A stretch of 47,488 nucleotides of DNA from Pseudonocardia sp. (GCF_025465255.1 NZ_JAODNI010000230.1:1-47488); one strand, 5' to 3'. Shown: positions 24,189 through 33,055, numbered from the stretch's first letter. Notes: generated by a model from the letters alone, not told the origin. Numbers and translations are program-made.

Positions 24189-27100
24189 GTGACCGAACCT
24201 CTCGAATCCGGTGTCTACGAGACCTTGCGGACACCGCGGTTGGAGCGGCAGCTCGAACAGGTCGCCGAGCTGGTGCCGCGCTTCGCGAAGGTCGACGACG
24301 CCGACCAGGCGCACGTGCTGGCCCGTCACGTCGCGGCCGTGGTGCGGCGGGCGCTGCTCGACCAGCCGGACGCGGATAGCCGTCAGGCCCTGGTCAACGA
24401 CCTGCTGGCAAGCGTTGCCGCGCACGACGAGCAGCTGGCGGGGGAGATCCAGCACCTCGTGGTGCTCAGCCGGGAGATCGCGCCCGGGGTGCACAAGCTG
24501 GAGCGGCCCGTCACCCCACTGTCCTCGGCGGCGCTGCTCACCAACACCCGGGGCGAACCCTCGCTCTCGGCGGAGCTGCGCTCCGAGCTGATGTCCGCGG
24601 ACAGCGTGGACCTGCTGTGCGCGTTCATTCGCTGGCACGGGATCCGGGTGCTGGCCGACGAGCTGGATCTCCTGCACGAGCGGGGCGTCCCGTTCCGGGT
24701 GATCACCACGACCTACATGGGCGCGACCGAGCAGCGCGCGATCGACGAGCTCGTCCGCCGCTACGGCGCCGAGATGAAGATCAGTTACGCGAGCCAGTCG
24801 ACCCGGTTGCACGCGAAGGCCTGGCTGTTCCGCCGCCGGTCGGGCTTCCACACCGCGTTCGTCGGCAGCAGCAACCTGTCCAGGTCCGCACTGGTCGAGG
24901 GGCTGGAGTGGAACGTGCGGCTGTCGTCGGTGGCGACGCCGGACCTGATCCGCAAGTTCGTCAGCACCTTCGACAGCTACTGGGCCGAACCCGGGTTCGT
25001 GTCCTACGACCCGGACGACGAGGCCGACGCCGCGCGCCTGCGCGAGGCTCTCGAGAAGAGCGCGATGCCCGGGGCGTTCCCACCGGCCGGAGGCGTCCCC
25101 GCGGGCACCGGGGTCGAGGTCCAGCCGTTCCCGCACCAGGCGCAGATCCTCGAAGCGCTCGAAGCCGAACGAACCATCCACGACCGGCACCGGAACCTCG
25201 TCGTGGCCGCGACCGGCACCGGCAAGACCGTCGTCGCGGCGCTGGACTACGCCCGGCTGCGGGAGACGCTGCCGAGCAGCCGGCTGCTCTTCGTCGCGCA
25301 TCGCAGGGAGATCCTCGAACAGTCCCGCCGTACCTACCGGGCGGTCCTCGCCGACGGCACGTTCGGTGAGACCTACGTCGGCGGCGACCGTCCGGAGCGG
25401 TGGACCCACGTCTTCGCCAGCGTCCAGTCCCTCGCCGCGTACGGTGTGGACAGGATCCCGGCCGACCACTTCGACGTGGTGGTCGTCGACGAGTTCCACC
25501 ACGCCGAGGCCGCGACCTACCGGCGGCTGCTGGACCACCTGAAGCCCCGCGAGCTGCTCGGCCTCACCGCAACCCCCGAGCGCAGCGACGGCGTCGACGT
25601 GCGCGCCCAGTTCGACGGACGGAGCGCCTTCGAGCTGCGGCTGTGGGATGCCCTGAGCGCCGACCTGCTCGTGCCGTTCCACTACTTCGGCATTGCCGAC
25701 GACGTCGATCTCACCGGCGTCGAGTGGAAGCGCGGCGCGTACGACGTCGCGTCGCTCGACGCCGTCTACACCGGCAACGACGCGCGGGCGGCCAAGGTCG
25801 TCCGCGAGACCAAGGACAAGGTCACCGACGTCCGGCAGATGCGCGCGCTCGGCTTCTGCGTCTCCGTGGCGCACGCGCACTACATGGCCGAGGTCTTCAC
25901 CCGCGCCGGCATCCCGAGCCTCGCCGTGTCCGGGCAGACCCCGCTCGAGGAGCGCGAGGCCACGCTGCGCCGGCTCGAGAAGCGCGAGGTCAACTGCCTC
26001 TTCGCCGTCGACCTGTTCAACGAGGGCCTCGACCTCCCGCAGGTCGACACCGTGCTCCTGCTCCGCCCGACCCAGAGCTCGACGGTCTTCCTCCAGCAGC
26101 TCGGCCGCGGCCTGCGCCGGGCCGAGGGCAAGGCGGTCCTGACGGTGCTCGACTTCATCGGCCAGCACCGCCGGGAGTTCCGCTTCGACGTCCGGTACCG
26201 CGCCCTGACCGGCAGCACCCGCAAGGGCCTCCTCGACGACGTCGCCCAGGGCTTCCCGTTCCTCCCTTCCGGATCCGCGCTGGTCCTGGACCGCGTCGCG
26301 CAGCGGATCGTGCTGGACAACGTCCGCCAGCAGCTCAACCTGACCCGTAAGGACCTGATCCACGACGTCCGGTCCCACGGCGACCTGCCACTGGCCGGCT
26401 ACCTGCGTGAGTCCGGACGGGAGCTGTCCGAGGTCTACAGGAAGCTCGGCTCCTGGACGGGCCTGCGCCGCGACGCCGGCCTGCCCACCGCGGAGCCCGG
26501 ACCGTCGGAGACCGCGCTGCTGAAGCGGGTCGGGACGCTCGCCCACGTCGACGACCCCGAGCGTGCCGCGGTCTACGCCACACTGGCCGACCCGCACGGG
26601 CCCGCCTACGCGAAGCTGACCGAGCGCGAGCAGTGGATCGCCCGGATGCTCTTCTTCCAGCTCTGGCCCGAGCGCGGCGGCTTCGAGTCCTACGACGACG
26701 GATTCGCCCACCTCAGGCTCCACCCGGCGGTCTGCGCGGAGATCCGGGAGCTGACGGCGTACTCGCTGGATCGGGCCCGGCACGTGCCCAAGCCGCTGGG
26801 CGAGGGGCTGCAGCACGTGCCGCTGCGCAGCCACGCCCACTACCGGCGCGAGGAGATCCTGGCGGCGCTGAACTGGGCGTCGACGACGCGCAAGGCCTAC
26901 GGCCACGCGCAGGGCGTCGCGTGGGCGCCGGAGGTGCGGACGGACGCGCTCCTGGTGAACCTCCGCAAGACGGAGCGCGACTTCTCGCCGAGCACCATGT
27001 ACCGGGACTTCGCCCTCGGCCCGGACCTCTTCCACTGGGAATCGCAGAACGCCACCTCTCTGGCCTCCGAGACGGGCCGGCGGTACCTGAACCACCGCGC

Positions 27101-27290
27101 GATGGGCACGCACGTGGCGCTGTTCGTGCGGGAGGCGCCCACGGACGATCTCGGCCCGGCGCCGTTCCTCTGCCTGGGGCTCTGCGACTACGTGGAGCAC
27201 GAGGGGGAGAGGCCGATCGCGATCACCTGGAAGCTCCGCCGGGAGATGCCGGGCGAGACGTTCCGGGTCGCGAGCGTCGTCGCTTCCTGA
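24189..27290 (+). CDS. PLD-nuclease / SF2 helicase / DUF3427 fusion
   Basis: 1033 residues from GTG 24189 (VTEPLESGVYETLRTPRL); the frame upstream has no family resemblance. Domains: an N-terminal helical region; a phospholipase-D-like domain (~110-270) with one HKD copy, RLHAKAWLF...FVGSSNLSRSALVEG; an SF2 helicase core with motif I AATGTGKTVVAA (~340), motif II VVDEFHH (434), motif III LTATPERSDG and motif VI QQLGRGLRRAEGK; then a ~400-residue C-terminus of the DUF3427 type ending in a β-rich segment. A single HKD motif implies dimerisation for nuclease activity, as in bacterial PLD nucleases. Likely an ATP-driven nucleic-acid processing enzyme. The same domain set is widespread in bacteria; a role in foreign-DNA defence is plausible but unproven. 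Confidence 0.9.
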   Translation: MTEPLESGVYETLRTPRLERQLEQVAELVPRFAKVDDADQAHVLARHVAAVVRRALLDQPDADSRQALVNDLLASVAAHDEQLAGEIQHLVVLSREIAPGVHKLERPVTPLSSAALLTNTRGEPSLSAELRSELMSADSVDLLCAFIRWHGIRVLADELDLLHERGVPFRVITTTYMGATEQRAIDELVRRYGAEMKISYASQSTRLHAKAWLFRRRSGFHTAFVGSSNLSRSALVEGLEWNVRLSSVATPDLIRKFVSTFDSYWAEPGFVSYDPDDEADAARLREALEKSAMPGAFPPAGGVPAGTGVEVQPFPHQAQILEALEAERTIHDRHRNLVVAATGTGKTVVAALDYARLRETLPSSRLLFVAHRREILEQSRRTYRAVLADGTFGETYVGGDRPERWTHVFASVQSLAAYGVDRIPADHFDVVVVDEFHHAEAATYRRLLDHLKPRELLGLTATPERSDGVDVRAQFDGRSAFELRLWDALSADLLVPFHYFGIADDVDLTGVEWKRGAYDVASLDAVYTGNDARAAKVVRETKDKVTDVRQMRALGFCVSVAHAHYMAEVFTRAGIPSLAVSGQTPLEEREATLRRLEKREVNCLFAVDLFNEGLDLPQVDTVLLLRPTQSSTVFLQQLGRGLRRAEGKAVLTVLDFIGQHRREFRFDVRYRALTGSTRKGLLDDVAQGFPFLPSGSALVLDRVAQRIVLDNVRQQLNLTRKDLIHDVRSHGDLPLAGYLRESGRELSEVYRKLGSWTGLRRDAGLPTAEPGPSETALLKRVGTLAHVDDPERAAVYATLADPHGPAYAKLTEREQWIARMLFFQLWPERGGFESYDDGFAHLRLHPAVCAEIRELTAYSLDRARHVPKPLGEGLQHVPLRSHAHYRREEILAALNWASTTRKAYGHAQGVAWAPEVRTDALLVNLRKTERDFSPSTMYRDFALGPDLFHWESQNATSLASETGRRYLNHRAMGTHVALFVREAPTDDLGPAPFLCLGLCDYVEHEGERPIAITWKLRREMPGETFRVASVVAS

Positions 27291-27333
27291 CCGCCTCCGC
27301 GCCGCGCGGCCGGATCGCTGGCACGATCACCCC

Positions 27334-28047
27334 ATGGCGGTGGAGAACGACACGCTCGTCGCGCTCGGCGAGAACCTGATCAGCCAGGTCGTGAAGCTCG
27401 GGATCAACGGCGCGGGCCCGTTCAAGGGTTCGGTCGAGGTCGCCGAGGAACACCTCGCCACCTCGCCGGACGATCCCGAGCGCGCGATCCGGCGGCTGAT
27501 CGCGACCCACACCCGGCTCGCCGCGGCGTCCGGGTTCGTGACGGGCCTGGGTGGCGTCGCGACCCTGCCCGTCGCCATCCCGGCCGCCCTCGCCGGGCTC
27601 TACATCCTCTCCGGGCGGATGGCCGCCGGCATCGCGCACCTGCGCGGGTACGACGTGGACTCCGAGGAGGTCCGCAGTGCCGTCCTCGTGTCGCTGCTCG
27701 GCAGCAGCGGCACCGAGGTTCTGAAGAAGGCCGGCATCGAGATCGGCCGGCAGTCGACGACGGCGGCGTTCGCGCGCATCCCCGGACGGGCCCTGATCGA
27801 GATCAACAAACGGGCCGGTTTCCGGCTCGTCACCAAGGCGGGGCAGAAGGGCGTGGTCAACCTGGGCAAGCTCGTCCCCCTGGTCGGCGGCCCCGTCGGC
27901 GCGGCGGTCGACGGCATCGGCTGCCGCACGATCGCCGCCTACGCGGTGCGCCTCTTCCCGCCGCTGCCCGCGCGGACGGGTTTCGTGGTCGACGCCCCGG
28001 ACGCGATCGACGCCGAGGTGCTCCGCATCGACGTCGATCCGCGGTGA
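27334..28047 (+). CDS. EcsC family protein
   Basis: 237 residues. The central part shows the EcsC-like pattern: ASGFVTGLGGVATLPVAIPAALAGLYIL, a hydrophobic stretch likely to associate with the membrane, then AHLRGYDVDSEEVRSAVLVSLLG, and a C-terminal LVPLVGGPVGAAVDGIGCRTIAAYA. EcsC in Bacillus accompanies an ABC transporter; single EcsC proteins elsewhere are uncharacterised. The gene starts 43 bp after the PLD/SF2 helicase on the same strand, so co-transcription is likely; a joint function is only suggested by that. Confidence 0.82.
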   Translation: MAVENDTLVALGENLISQVVKLGINGAGPFKGSVEVAEEHLATSPDDPERAIRRLIATHTRLAAASGFVTGLGGVATLPVAIPAALAGLYILSGRMAAGIAHLRGYDVDSEEVRSAVLVSLLGSSGTEVLKKAGIEIGRQSTTAAFARIPGRALIEINKRAGFRLVTKAGQKGVVNLGKLVPLVGGPVGAAVDGIGCRTIAAYAVRLFPPLPARTGFVVDAPDAIDAEVLRIDVDPR

Positions 28048-28076
28048 CGCCTGGACCGTGCGGCCGCCGCTGACCC

Positions 28077-28853
28077 TCAGCCGCCTTCGGGTGGCTGGTG
28101 TAGCGCGAACGGCGCCCCGAACGGGTCCACGACGACGCTCATCCGGCCGAAGGGCGTGTCCTCCGGACCCATCATCACCTGCCCGCCGCGCTCCTGTACC
28201 GCCGCGACGGCCGCGTCGACGCTCTCGACTCCGAAGTAGACGATCCAGTGCCCGGGCGTTCCGTCGGGTGCGCCCATCATCCCGCCCATCCCGCCGAGCG
28301 GATCCCCGCCCCGGTGGAACGTGCCGTACTCGTCGAGCGGCAGGCCGGGCACCGGCTCGTAGGTGTAGCCGAAGAGCGCGGTGTAGAACTCGCGGGCCCG
28401 GGCGACGTCCTGGAGCCGGGCGTCCTCCCAGACCAGGGACCCCGGCTCGTTGTAGATCTCGACACCGTTCTGGCCCTGCGCCTGCCACAGGCCGAAGGCG
28501 CATCCCGTCGGGTCCAGGACGACCGCCATCCGGCCGTTGCCGGGGATGTCCATCGGCCCGGCGAGGACGGTGCCCCCGTTGTCCGCGGCGAGCTTCGCGA
28601 TGGCGTCCGCGTCCTCGGTCGCCATGTAGAGCGTCCAGACGCTCGGCTGGCCCTCCTGCATGACGGGGCCGATCCCGGCCGCGGCCCGACCGTTGCGCTG
28701 GCAGACCTGGAAGTGTCCGAACTCCTCGCCGCTGTCGACGAACGACCAGCCGACGACGGCGCCGTAGAACTCCGTGGCCCTGGCCAGATCGGGTACGGCC
28801 AGGTCCACCCAGCAGGGCGTTCCGGTGGGCCAGGGGGTGTCGTGGAAGGGCAT
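28077..28853 (-). CDS. VOC family protein with two glyoxalase-like domains
   Basis: 258 residues from ATG 28853, selected by GGAGG five bases upstream; the longer frame to 28916 lacks a site. Two tandem vicinal-oxygen-chelate modules: the first starts CWVDLAVPDLARATEFYGAVVGWSF, the second around LVWEDARLQDVARAREFYTALFGYTY. Each ends with an RMAVVLDPTGCAFGLWQ-type strand, once with MSVVVDPFGAPFALHQ. The layout matches Streptomyces-type 27 kDa VOC proteins (hydroxylase-like annotation in databases). The enzymatic role is unknown; possibly a resistance or lyase function. Convergent with ecsC (29 bp between stops). Confidence 0.88.
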   Translation of the reverse strand: MPFHDTPWPTGTPCWVDLAVPDLARATEFYGAVVGWSFVDSGEEFGHFQVCQRNGRAAAGIGPVMQEGQPSVWTLYMATEDADAIAKLAADNGGTVLAGPMDIPGNGRMAVVLDPTGCAFGLWQAQGQNGVEIYNEPGSLVWEDARLQDVARAREFYTALFGYTYEPVPGLPLDEYGTFHRGGDPLGGMGGMMGAPDGTPGHWIVYFGVESVDAAVAAVQERGGQVMMGPEDTPFGRMSVVVDPFGAPFALHQPPEGG

Positions 28854-28958
28854 CGCGGCCTCCGCGGTGGACGACTCGGGTGATGGTGCGACGAGAGTGG
28901 CACCGACCCCCGACAAAAGTCGGCGGCCGATCGGTGGCCGGTCGGATCACGACGCCGT

Positions 28959-29993
28959 TCAGGGCTCCACGAACTCCGCCCGCACCCCCAGCAGCCGCAC
29001 CGGCTTCGCCGGGTCGAACCACCCCAGCACCTCCGCGGCCGCCGCCCCCAGGACCGCGGCGTCCCGGGTCGCCTCCGGCAGCGTGATGCTGCGGGTCCTG
29101 GTCAGGAACGGGGCGTAGCGCACCTTCACCCCCACCCGGGCGACGTCCCGGCCCTCCTCGAGGACGTCGTCCGCCACGCGCTGGGCCAGGGCGGAGACCT
29201 CCTCCCGGACCCGCGACCAGTCGTCGAGGTTCTCCCGGAAGGTCGTCTCGCGGCTACGGGAGCGCGGGACGTACGGCGTGCCCTCGACCTCGGTCCGGCC
29301 CATGCCGCGGCCGAGCGAGACGTAGTAGGGCCCCATCCGCGGCCCGAGGGTCCGCCCGACGGCCGTGGGGGAGGCCTCGGCGAGCTGGGTGACGGTGTGC
29401 AACCCCAGGTCGGCGAGCTTGCGGGCCGTCTTGACGCCGATCCCGGACAGCGCCTCGGTGGGGGAGTCGCCGAGCGTCGAGAACCAGTTGTGCGCGGTCA
29501 GCCGGTGGATCCCGCCCGGCTTGGCGAAGCCCGTGGCCATCTTGGCGCGCAGCGTGTTGTCGCCGATCCCGACCGCGCAGGACAGCCGGGTCCGCTCCTT
29601 CACCTCGGCCCGGACCGCGAACGCCAGCTCCTCAGGCGATTCGTACCCCGCGCCGTCCCAGCCCAGGAACGCCTCGTCCCAGCCGATCACCTCGACGACC
29701 ACCGGGAACTCCCGCAGCACGGCCGTCACCTCGGCGGATGCGGCCTCGTAGGTCGGGTTGTCCGCGGGCAGCAGGACCGCGTCCGGGCACCTGCGCACGG
29801 CCAGCCGCAGGGGCATACCCGATCGCACGCCGTACTCCCGCGCCTCGTAGCTCGCCGTCGCCACGACCGCCCGGTCCGTGGGGTCCGCGGAGCCGCCGAC
29901 GATCACCGGGCGGCCGGCGAGCTCCGGGTGCCGGAGCTGCTCGACCGCCGCGAGGAACTGGTCGAGATCGACGTGGAGCACCCAGCGGGACAC
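28959..29993 (-). CDS. dinB: Y-family DNA polymerase IV (DinB3-like)
   Basis: 344 residues; error-prone translesion polymerase. The palm starts VLHVDLDQFLAAVEQLRHPE (first catalytic Asp) with RPVIVGG, and the second acidic pair lies in GWDEAFLGWDG. Classical DinB has SIDE(A/V)Y here; GWDEAFLG is the variant I associate with the actinobacterial DinB3 subgroup. HhH region: SGIGVKTARKLADLGLHTV. Little-finger domain at the C-terminus. No QxxLF-type clamp-binding tail is visible; the protein ends RAEFVEP. GTG 29993 is preceded by AGGGAG eight bases upstream, which decides it over upstream in-frame codons. No LexA box was found upstream. Confidence 0.92.
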   Translation of the reverse strand: MSRWVLHVDLDQFLAAVEQLRHPELAGRPVIVGGSADPTDRAVVATASYEAREYGVRSGMPLRLAVRRCPDAVLLPADNPTYEAASAEVTAVLREFPVVVEVIGWDEAFLGWDGAGYESPEELAFAVRAEVKERTRLSCAVGIGDNTLRAKMATGFAKPGGIHRLTAHNWFSTLGDSPTEALSGIGVKTARKLADLGLHTVTQLAEASPTAVGRTLGPRMGPYYVSLGRGMGRTEVEGTPYVPRSRSRETTFRENLDDWSRVREEVSALAQRVADDVLEEGRDVARVGVKVRYAPFLTRTRSITLPEATRDAAVLGAAAAEVLGWFDPAKPVRLLGVRAEFVEP

Positions 29994-30111
29994 GCGGACA
30001 GTCTCCCTGCTCACGCACGGCCATGTGGGACCCCGGAAACGTGACTCTGCGTGTTCTGGGGGTCGACAATGACACGATCGTGGGACCCCCACGCCCAGCC
30101 GTAACAGGAGA

Positions 30112-30129
30112 GGATCGTCCGGACGATCC
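30112..30129. promoter_or_regulatory. perfect 18-bp palindrome, candidate operator
   Basis: GGATCGTCCGGACGATCC reads the same on both strands without a spacer. It lies 27 bp before the start of the small gene at 30157 and about 120 bp before dinB, in the divergent spacer 29994-30156. Length and symmetry suit a dimeric repressor. A second, 7-bp inverted repeat (GGGGGTC 30058-30064 / GACCCCC 30084-30090) lies upstream. The cognate protein is unknown. Confidence 0.5.
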
Positions 30130-30156
30130 ACAAGCAACGGACTCGTGGAGGCGACA

Positions 30157-30675
30157 GTGGACGAGAGCTACGCAGGACCGGCGGACGACGTCTCGCCCGG
30201 CCCGATCGGACCCGAGGGTGTCGTGGACGCGAACGGCGTCGTGCGCCGCGTGGACGCGGGGGTCCGGGACGTCGCCCGGGCGAAGGTGCTGCTCAAGTAC
30301 GCCCGTCTGCTGCCGGCCGGCCGCCCGGTCTTCTGCAAGCCGAGCCGCGCCGAGCTGGAGGGCGCGGCACCGCGCCGGCAGGGCCGCGGAGCCGATGGCA
30401 AGGTCATCTACTCGGACCGGGACGCCGCCGAGGCCGCCGCCCGCGAGCTCGAGGAGCTCGGTGCCCGCCCGCAGCGCGCCTACGTCTGCAAGCGTTCGCG
30501 GCACGGCCACTTCCACCTGACGACGGACCTCGTCGCCGAGCGTCACCGCGCGTACCTCGAATCGCGTATCCCGCGCCAGCAGACCCCCGCGACGCGCGCC
30601 CTGCCGACCGCGATCCCGCAGCAGCGCGGCGTCCGCCCGGCCATCCCCGAGCAGCGGGACCGCCGCTCCGCCTGA
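30157..30675 (+). CDS. conserved-looking unknown basic protein
   Basis: 172 residues from GTG 30157, chosen because GGAGG lies five bases upstream; GTG 30145 is in frame but has no site. It contains EGVVDANGVVRRVDAGVRDV, a central RAKVLLKYARLLPAGRPVFCKPSRAE, and YVCKRSRHGHFHLT near residue 115. Two Cys and several His are present but not in a standard zinc-finger spacing. The C-terminus is rich in Arg, Pro and Gln (IPQQRGVRPAIPEQRDRR). No signal peptide. I do not recognise the family; a nucleic-acid-binding role would fit the charge but is a guess. The strong start, strong terminator and upstream palindrome argue that it is a genuine, regulated gene. Confidence 0.75.
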   Translation: MDESYAGPADDVSPGPIGPEGVVDANGVVRRVDAGVRDVARAKVLLKYARLLPAGRPVFCKPSRAELEGAAPRRQGRGADGKVIYSDRDAAEAAARELEELGARPQRAYVCKRSRHGHFHLTTDLVAERHRAYLESRIPRQQTPATRALPTAIPQQRGVRPAIPEQRDRRSA

Positions 30676-30697
30676 CCACTGCCGCGACGACTCCGTC

Positions 30698-30730
30698 CCG
30701 CCCCCGCACGCCTCTCGCGTGCGGGGGCGG
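30698..30730. terminator. perfect 14-bp terminator hairpin
   Basis: CCGCCCCCGCACGC (30698-30711) is the exact complement of 30717-30730 across the loop CTCTC, 22 bp after the stop of the preceding gene. Confidence 0.85.
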
Positions 30731-30869
30731 CGTCGTCTCCGAAGGGTCCTTTTCCGGCTTTCCGCTGTCGGGCGTCCGGCCGATCGGTTACGGTCGTTGT
30801 GTCCGTCGTCACGTGACGGCCGTCACGGCCGCACGGACCCTCGTCAAGCACCCGAGGAGACCCCCGCCC

Positions 30870-31178
30870 GTGAATCCCCACCGGCTGCAGGACCGCATCG
30901 ACTCCCTCGCCTCGTCCCTCGACGCCTCCCAGCAGGCCCGGCTCGACGCCCACCGGCATACCGCCGAGGACTGCCGCACCCGCATCGGAGACCTGCGCAC
31001 CGAGCTCCGCCGGGCGCTGAGCGGCCTCGACGGCCCGCGCACGGCCTTGGAGGTCATGTGCGAGCTGGACGCCCTCGAACGCGTCCAGCAGCGCATCGAC
31101 AGCCGGCTCTCCGACCTCTGCGACGAGCTCTCCGGCGGCGCGCCCGTCGTTCGCTACGGAGACGCCGCGCCCCTCTGA
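30870..31178 (+). CDS. small helical unknown protein
   Basis: 102 residues from GTG 30870 with GAGGAG about ten bases upstream (VNPHRLQDRIDSLASSLDAS). The sequence is almost wholly charged and helical with heptad-like spacing (RLDAHRHTAEDCRTRIGDL, LERVQQRIDSRLSDLCDEL), so it is likely a coiled-coil or helical-bundle protein. No membrane segment or signal peptide. An in-frame start at 30813 would add an unconvincing Arg/Pro-rich leader. No family recognised. It precedes the GntR gene by 45 bp; the GntR-type operator lies between them, so they are probably separately controlled. Confidence 0.65.
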   Translation: MNPHRLQDRIDSLASSLDASQQARLDAHRHTAEDCRTRIGDLRTELRRALSGLDGPRTALEVMCELDALERVQQRIDSRLSDLCDELSGGAPVVRYGDAAPL

Positions 31179-31187
31179 CCACCCTTG

Positions 31188-31203
31188 GATACAAGCTTGC
31201 ATC
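31188..31203. promoter_or_regulatory. candidate GntR operator
   Basis: GATACAAGCTTGCATC is an inverted repeat matching at 14 of 16 positions with a perfect CAAGCTTG centre. It lies 20 bp before the GTG of the GntR-family gene. Imperfect palindromes of this size are typical GntR binding sites, so autoregulation of the regulator-transporter operon is likely. Confidence 0.55.
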
Positions 31204-31223
31204 TCAGCGCGTAGCCTTCCCGC

Positions 31224-31868
31224 GTGACCGACGCGGAGGAGAAGGCGCCCCCGGCTGCGGACCGGGCGTACGCGCTGACCAAGGAACTCGTGCTCACCGG
31301 GGCGCTGCCCGGCGGGCACCTCTTCAGCGAGGGCGAGATCGCGGACCGGCTCGGCGTGAGCCGGACCCCGGTGCGCGAGGCGTTCCTGCGGCTGCAGGCC
31401 GAGGACCTGCTGCAGCTGATCCCGAAGCGGGGCGCGGTCGTGGTGCCGGTGCCGCCCGGCGAGGCCGAGGACGTGCTCGACGCCCGGGAGGCCGTCGAGA
31501 TCGCCGCCGTCCGTCGGCTGCTGCGCCGGCCGGAGCTCGTCCCGGCCGCCGTCGAGGCGCTGCGGGAGGCGCTGCGCGTCCAGCAGGAGCGGGCGGACGT
31601 GGCGGACCTGCACGGCGTAGCCGAGGCCGACGAGGCCTTCCACAGGACGCTGGTCGCCGCCGGGCGCAACACGTTGACCATGCGCTTCTACGCCACCCTC
31701 GCGGACCGGCAGCGGCGGATGAGCGTCGACGCACTCGGTCCGGTCCCCGATCAGATCCCCGTGGTGCTGCGCGAGCACGCGGAGCTGATCGGGATCGTCG
31801 AGCGGGGCGACGAGGCCGCGTTCGCCCTCGCCCTGCGCGCCCACCTGGACGGGACCCACCGGCGGTGA
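31224..31868 (+). CDS. GntR family regulator, FCD subgroup
   Basis: 214 residues. The N-terminal winged helix has the canonical GGHLFSEGEIADRLGVSRTPVREAFLRLQAEDLL. The C-terminal all-helical FCD ligand domain contains DAREAVEIAAVRRLL, ADEAFHRTLVAAGRNTL and a final histidine in LRAHLDGTHRR; Asp/His residues in such domains bind metal and carboxylate effectors. GTG 31224. The stop overlaps the MFS gene by GTGA, so the regulator and transporter form one operon controlled from the palindrome just upstream. The predicted effector is a small organic acid, probably the transported compound. Confidence 0.93.
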   Translation: MTDAEEKAPPAADRAYALTKELVLTGALPGGHLFSEGEIADRLGVSRTPVREAFLRLQAEDLLQLIPKRGAVVVPVPPGEAEDVLDAREAVEIAAVRRLLRRPELVPAAVEALREALRVQQERADVADLHGVAEADEAFHRTLVAAGRNTLTMRFYATLADRQRRMSVDALGPVPDQIPVVLREHAELIGIVERGDEAAFALALRAHLDGTHRR

Positions 31869-33055
31869 GCGGCAGGTGGAAGGCCGTCGCGGCGGCGATG
31901 TTCTGCTGCGGCTGGGGTGGCAACCAGTTCACCCCGCTGCTGGTGATGTACCGGGAGGCGGGCTGGTCCGTCCTCACCGTCGACGCGCTGCTGGGTGCCT
32001 ACGTCCTCGGGCTGGTCCCGGGTCTGCTACTGGCGGGCGGCCTCTCCGACCGCCACGGCCGCAAGCCCGTCATGCTCGCCGGCACGGTGTTGTCGCTGGT
32101 CGCGAGCCTGCTGCTGGCGCTCGGCGCGCTCGGCGCGGGGTGGATCGCGGTGGGCAGGTTCGTGACCGGCGTCGGGGTGGCGGTCGCGATGGCCGTCGGC
32201 TCGACGTGGGTGAAGGAGCTCTCCGAGCTCGGCGCGGACGCCGGCCCGGGCGCCGGTGCCCGCCGGGCGGCGCTGTGGCTGACGCTCGGGTTCGCGCTGG
32301 GTGCGGGCGTGGCCGGGGTGCTGGCCCAGTGGGGTCCGCGGGTGTGGGCAGGGGGGCCGATGGCGTTCCCGTACCTCGTCCACGTCGTGCTGACGGCCGT
32401 CGCGCTCCCGTTCCTGACGCGCGCTCCGGAGACCCGCATCGCCGCCGCCGGCGGTGGGCGTCTCACCGGCGTCCGGCACCCGCGGTTCCGCCGGGTGATC
32501 ATGCCCATGGCGCCGTGGGTCTTCGGCGCCTCGGGCGTGGCCTACGCGATCCTGCCGCAGCTCGTGGGGGACCGGCTGGGGACGTGGGGGCTGGCCTACT
32601 CGACGTTGGTGACGGTCTGCACGCTCGGCGCCGGCGCGCTGGTCCAACCCCTGGCCAAACGCCTGGACCGGACGACGAGCGCCCGCGCCGTCGTCGTCTC
32701 CATGGTCGTGATGTCCGTGGGGCTGGCGGTGAGCGCGGTGGCTGCGGAGGTCCGCTCGCCGTGGCTCGCGCTCGGGGCCGCGACCGTGCTCGGCGCCGCC
32801 TACGGAATCGCCGTCGTCTCGGGGTTGCTGGAGCTGCAGCGCCTCGCGCGGCCGGACGAGCTCGCCGGGCTGACCGGTGCCTACTACGCGCTGGCCTACG
32901 TCGGCTTCCTCGTCCCGTCGTTGCTCGCGGTGCTCAGCGGGGTCGCGAGCTACCCGGTCCTGCTCGGCTGTCTGGCGCTCGTCGCGCTCACCGGGACCGC
33001 CGTGATCGTCCGGCACTCGCACGCCCACCTGCCGTCGGCGAGCGTTTCGGTGTAG
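31865..33055 (+). CDS. MFS transporter
   Basis: 396 residues, about 12 membrane helices. The MFS loop 2-3 signature GGLSDRHGRKPVMLAG is complete, and QFTPLLVMYREAGWS lies in helix 1-2. Starts at GTG overlapping the GntR stop, so it is translationally coupled. Export versus import cannot be read from sequence; linkage to an FCD GntR regulator favours uptake or efflux of an organic acid or related metabolite. Confidence 0.92.
   Translation: MSGRWKAVAAAMFCCGWGGNQFTPLLVMYREAGWSVLTVDALLGAYVLGLVPGLLLAGGLSDRHGRKPVMLAGTVLSLVASLLLALGALGAGWIAVGRFVTGVGVAVAMAVGSTWVKELSELGADAGPGAGARRAALWLTLGFALGAGVAGVLAQWGPRVWAGGPMAFPYLVHVVLTAVALPFLTRAPETRIAAAGGGRLTGVRHPRFRRVIMPMAPWVFGASGVAYAILPQLVGDRLGTWGLAYSTLVTVCTLGAGALVQPLAKRLDRTTSARAVVVSMVVMSVGLAVSAVAAEVRSPWLALGAATVLGAAYGIAVVSGLLELQRLARPDELAGLTGAYYALAYVGFLVPSLLAVLSGVASYPVLLGCLALVALTGTAVIVRHSHAHLPSASVSV

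Noticed and set aside
23985..27200. 1071-codon open frame on the minus strand
   Set aside because: Exact shadow of the PLD/SF2/DUF3427 helicase, which has all helicase motifs on the plus strand.
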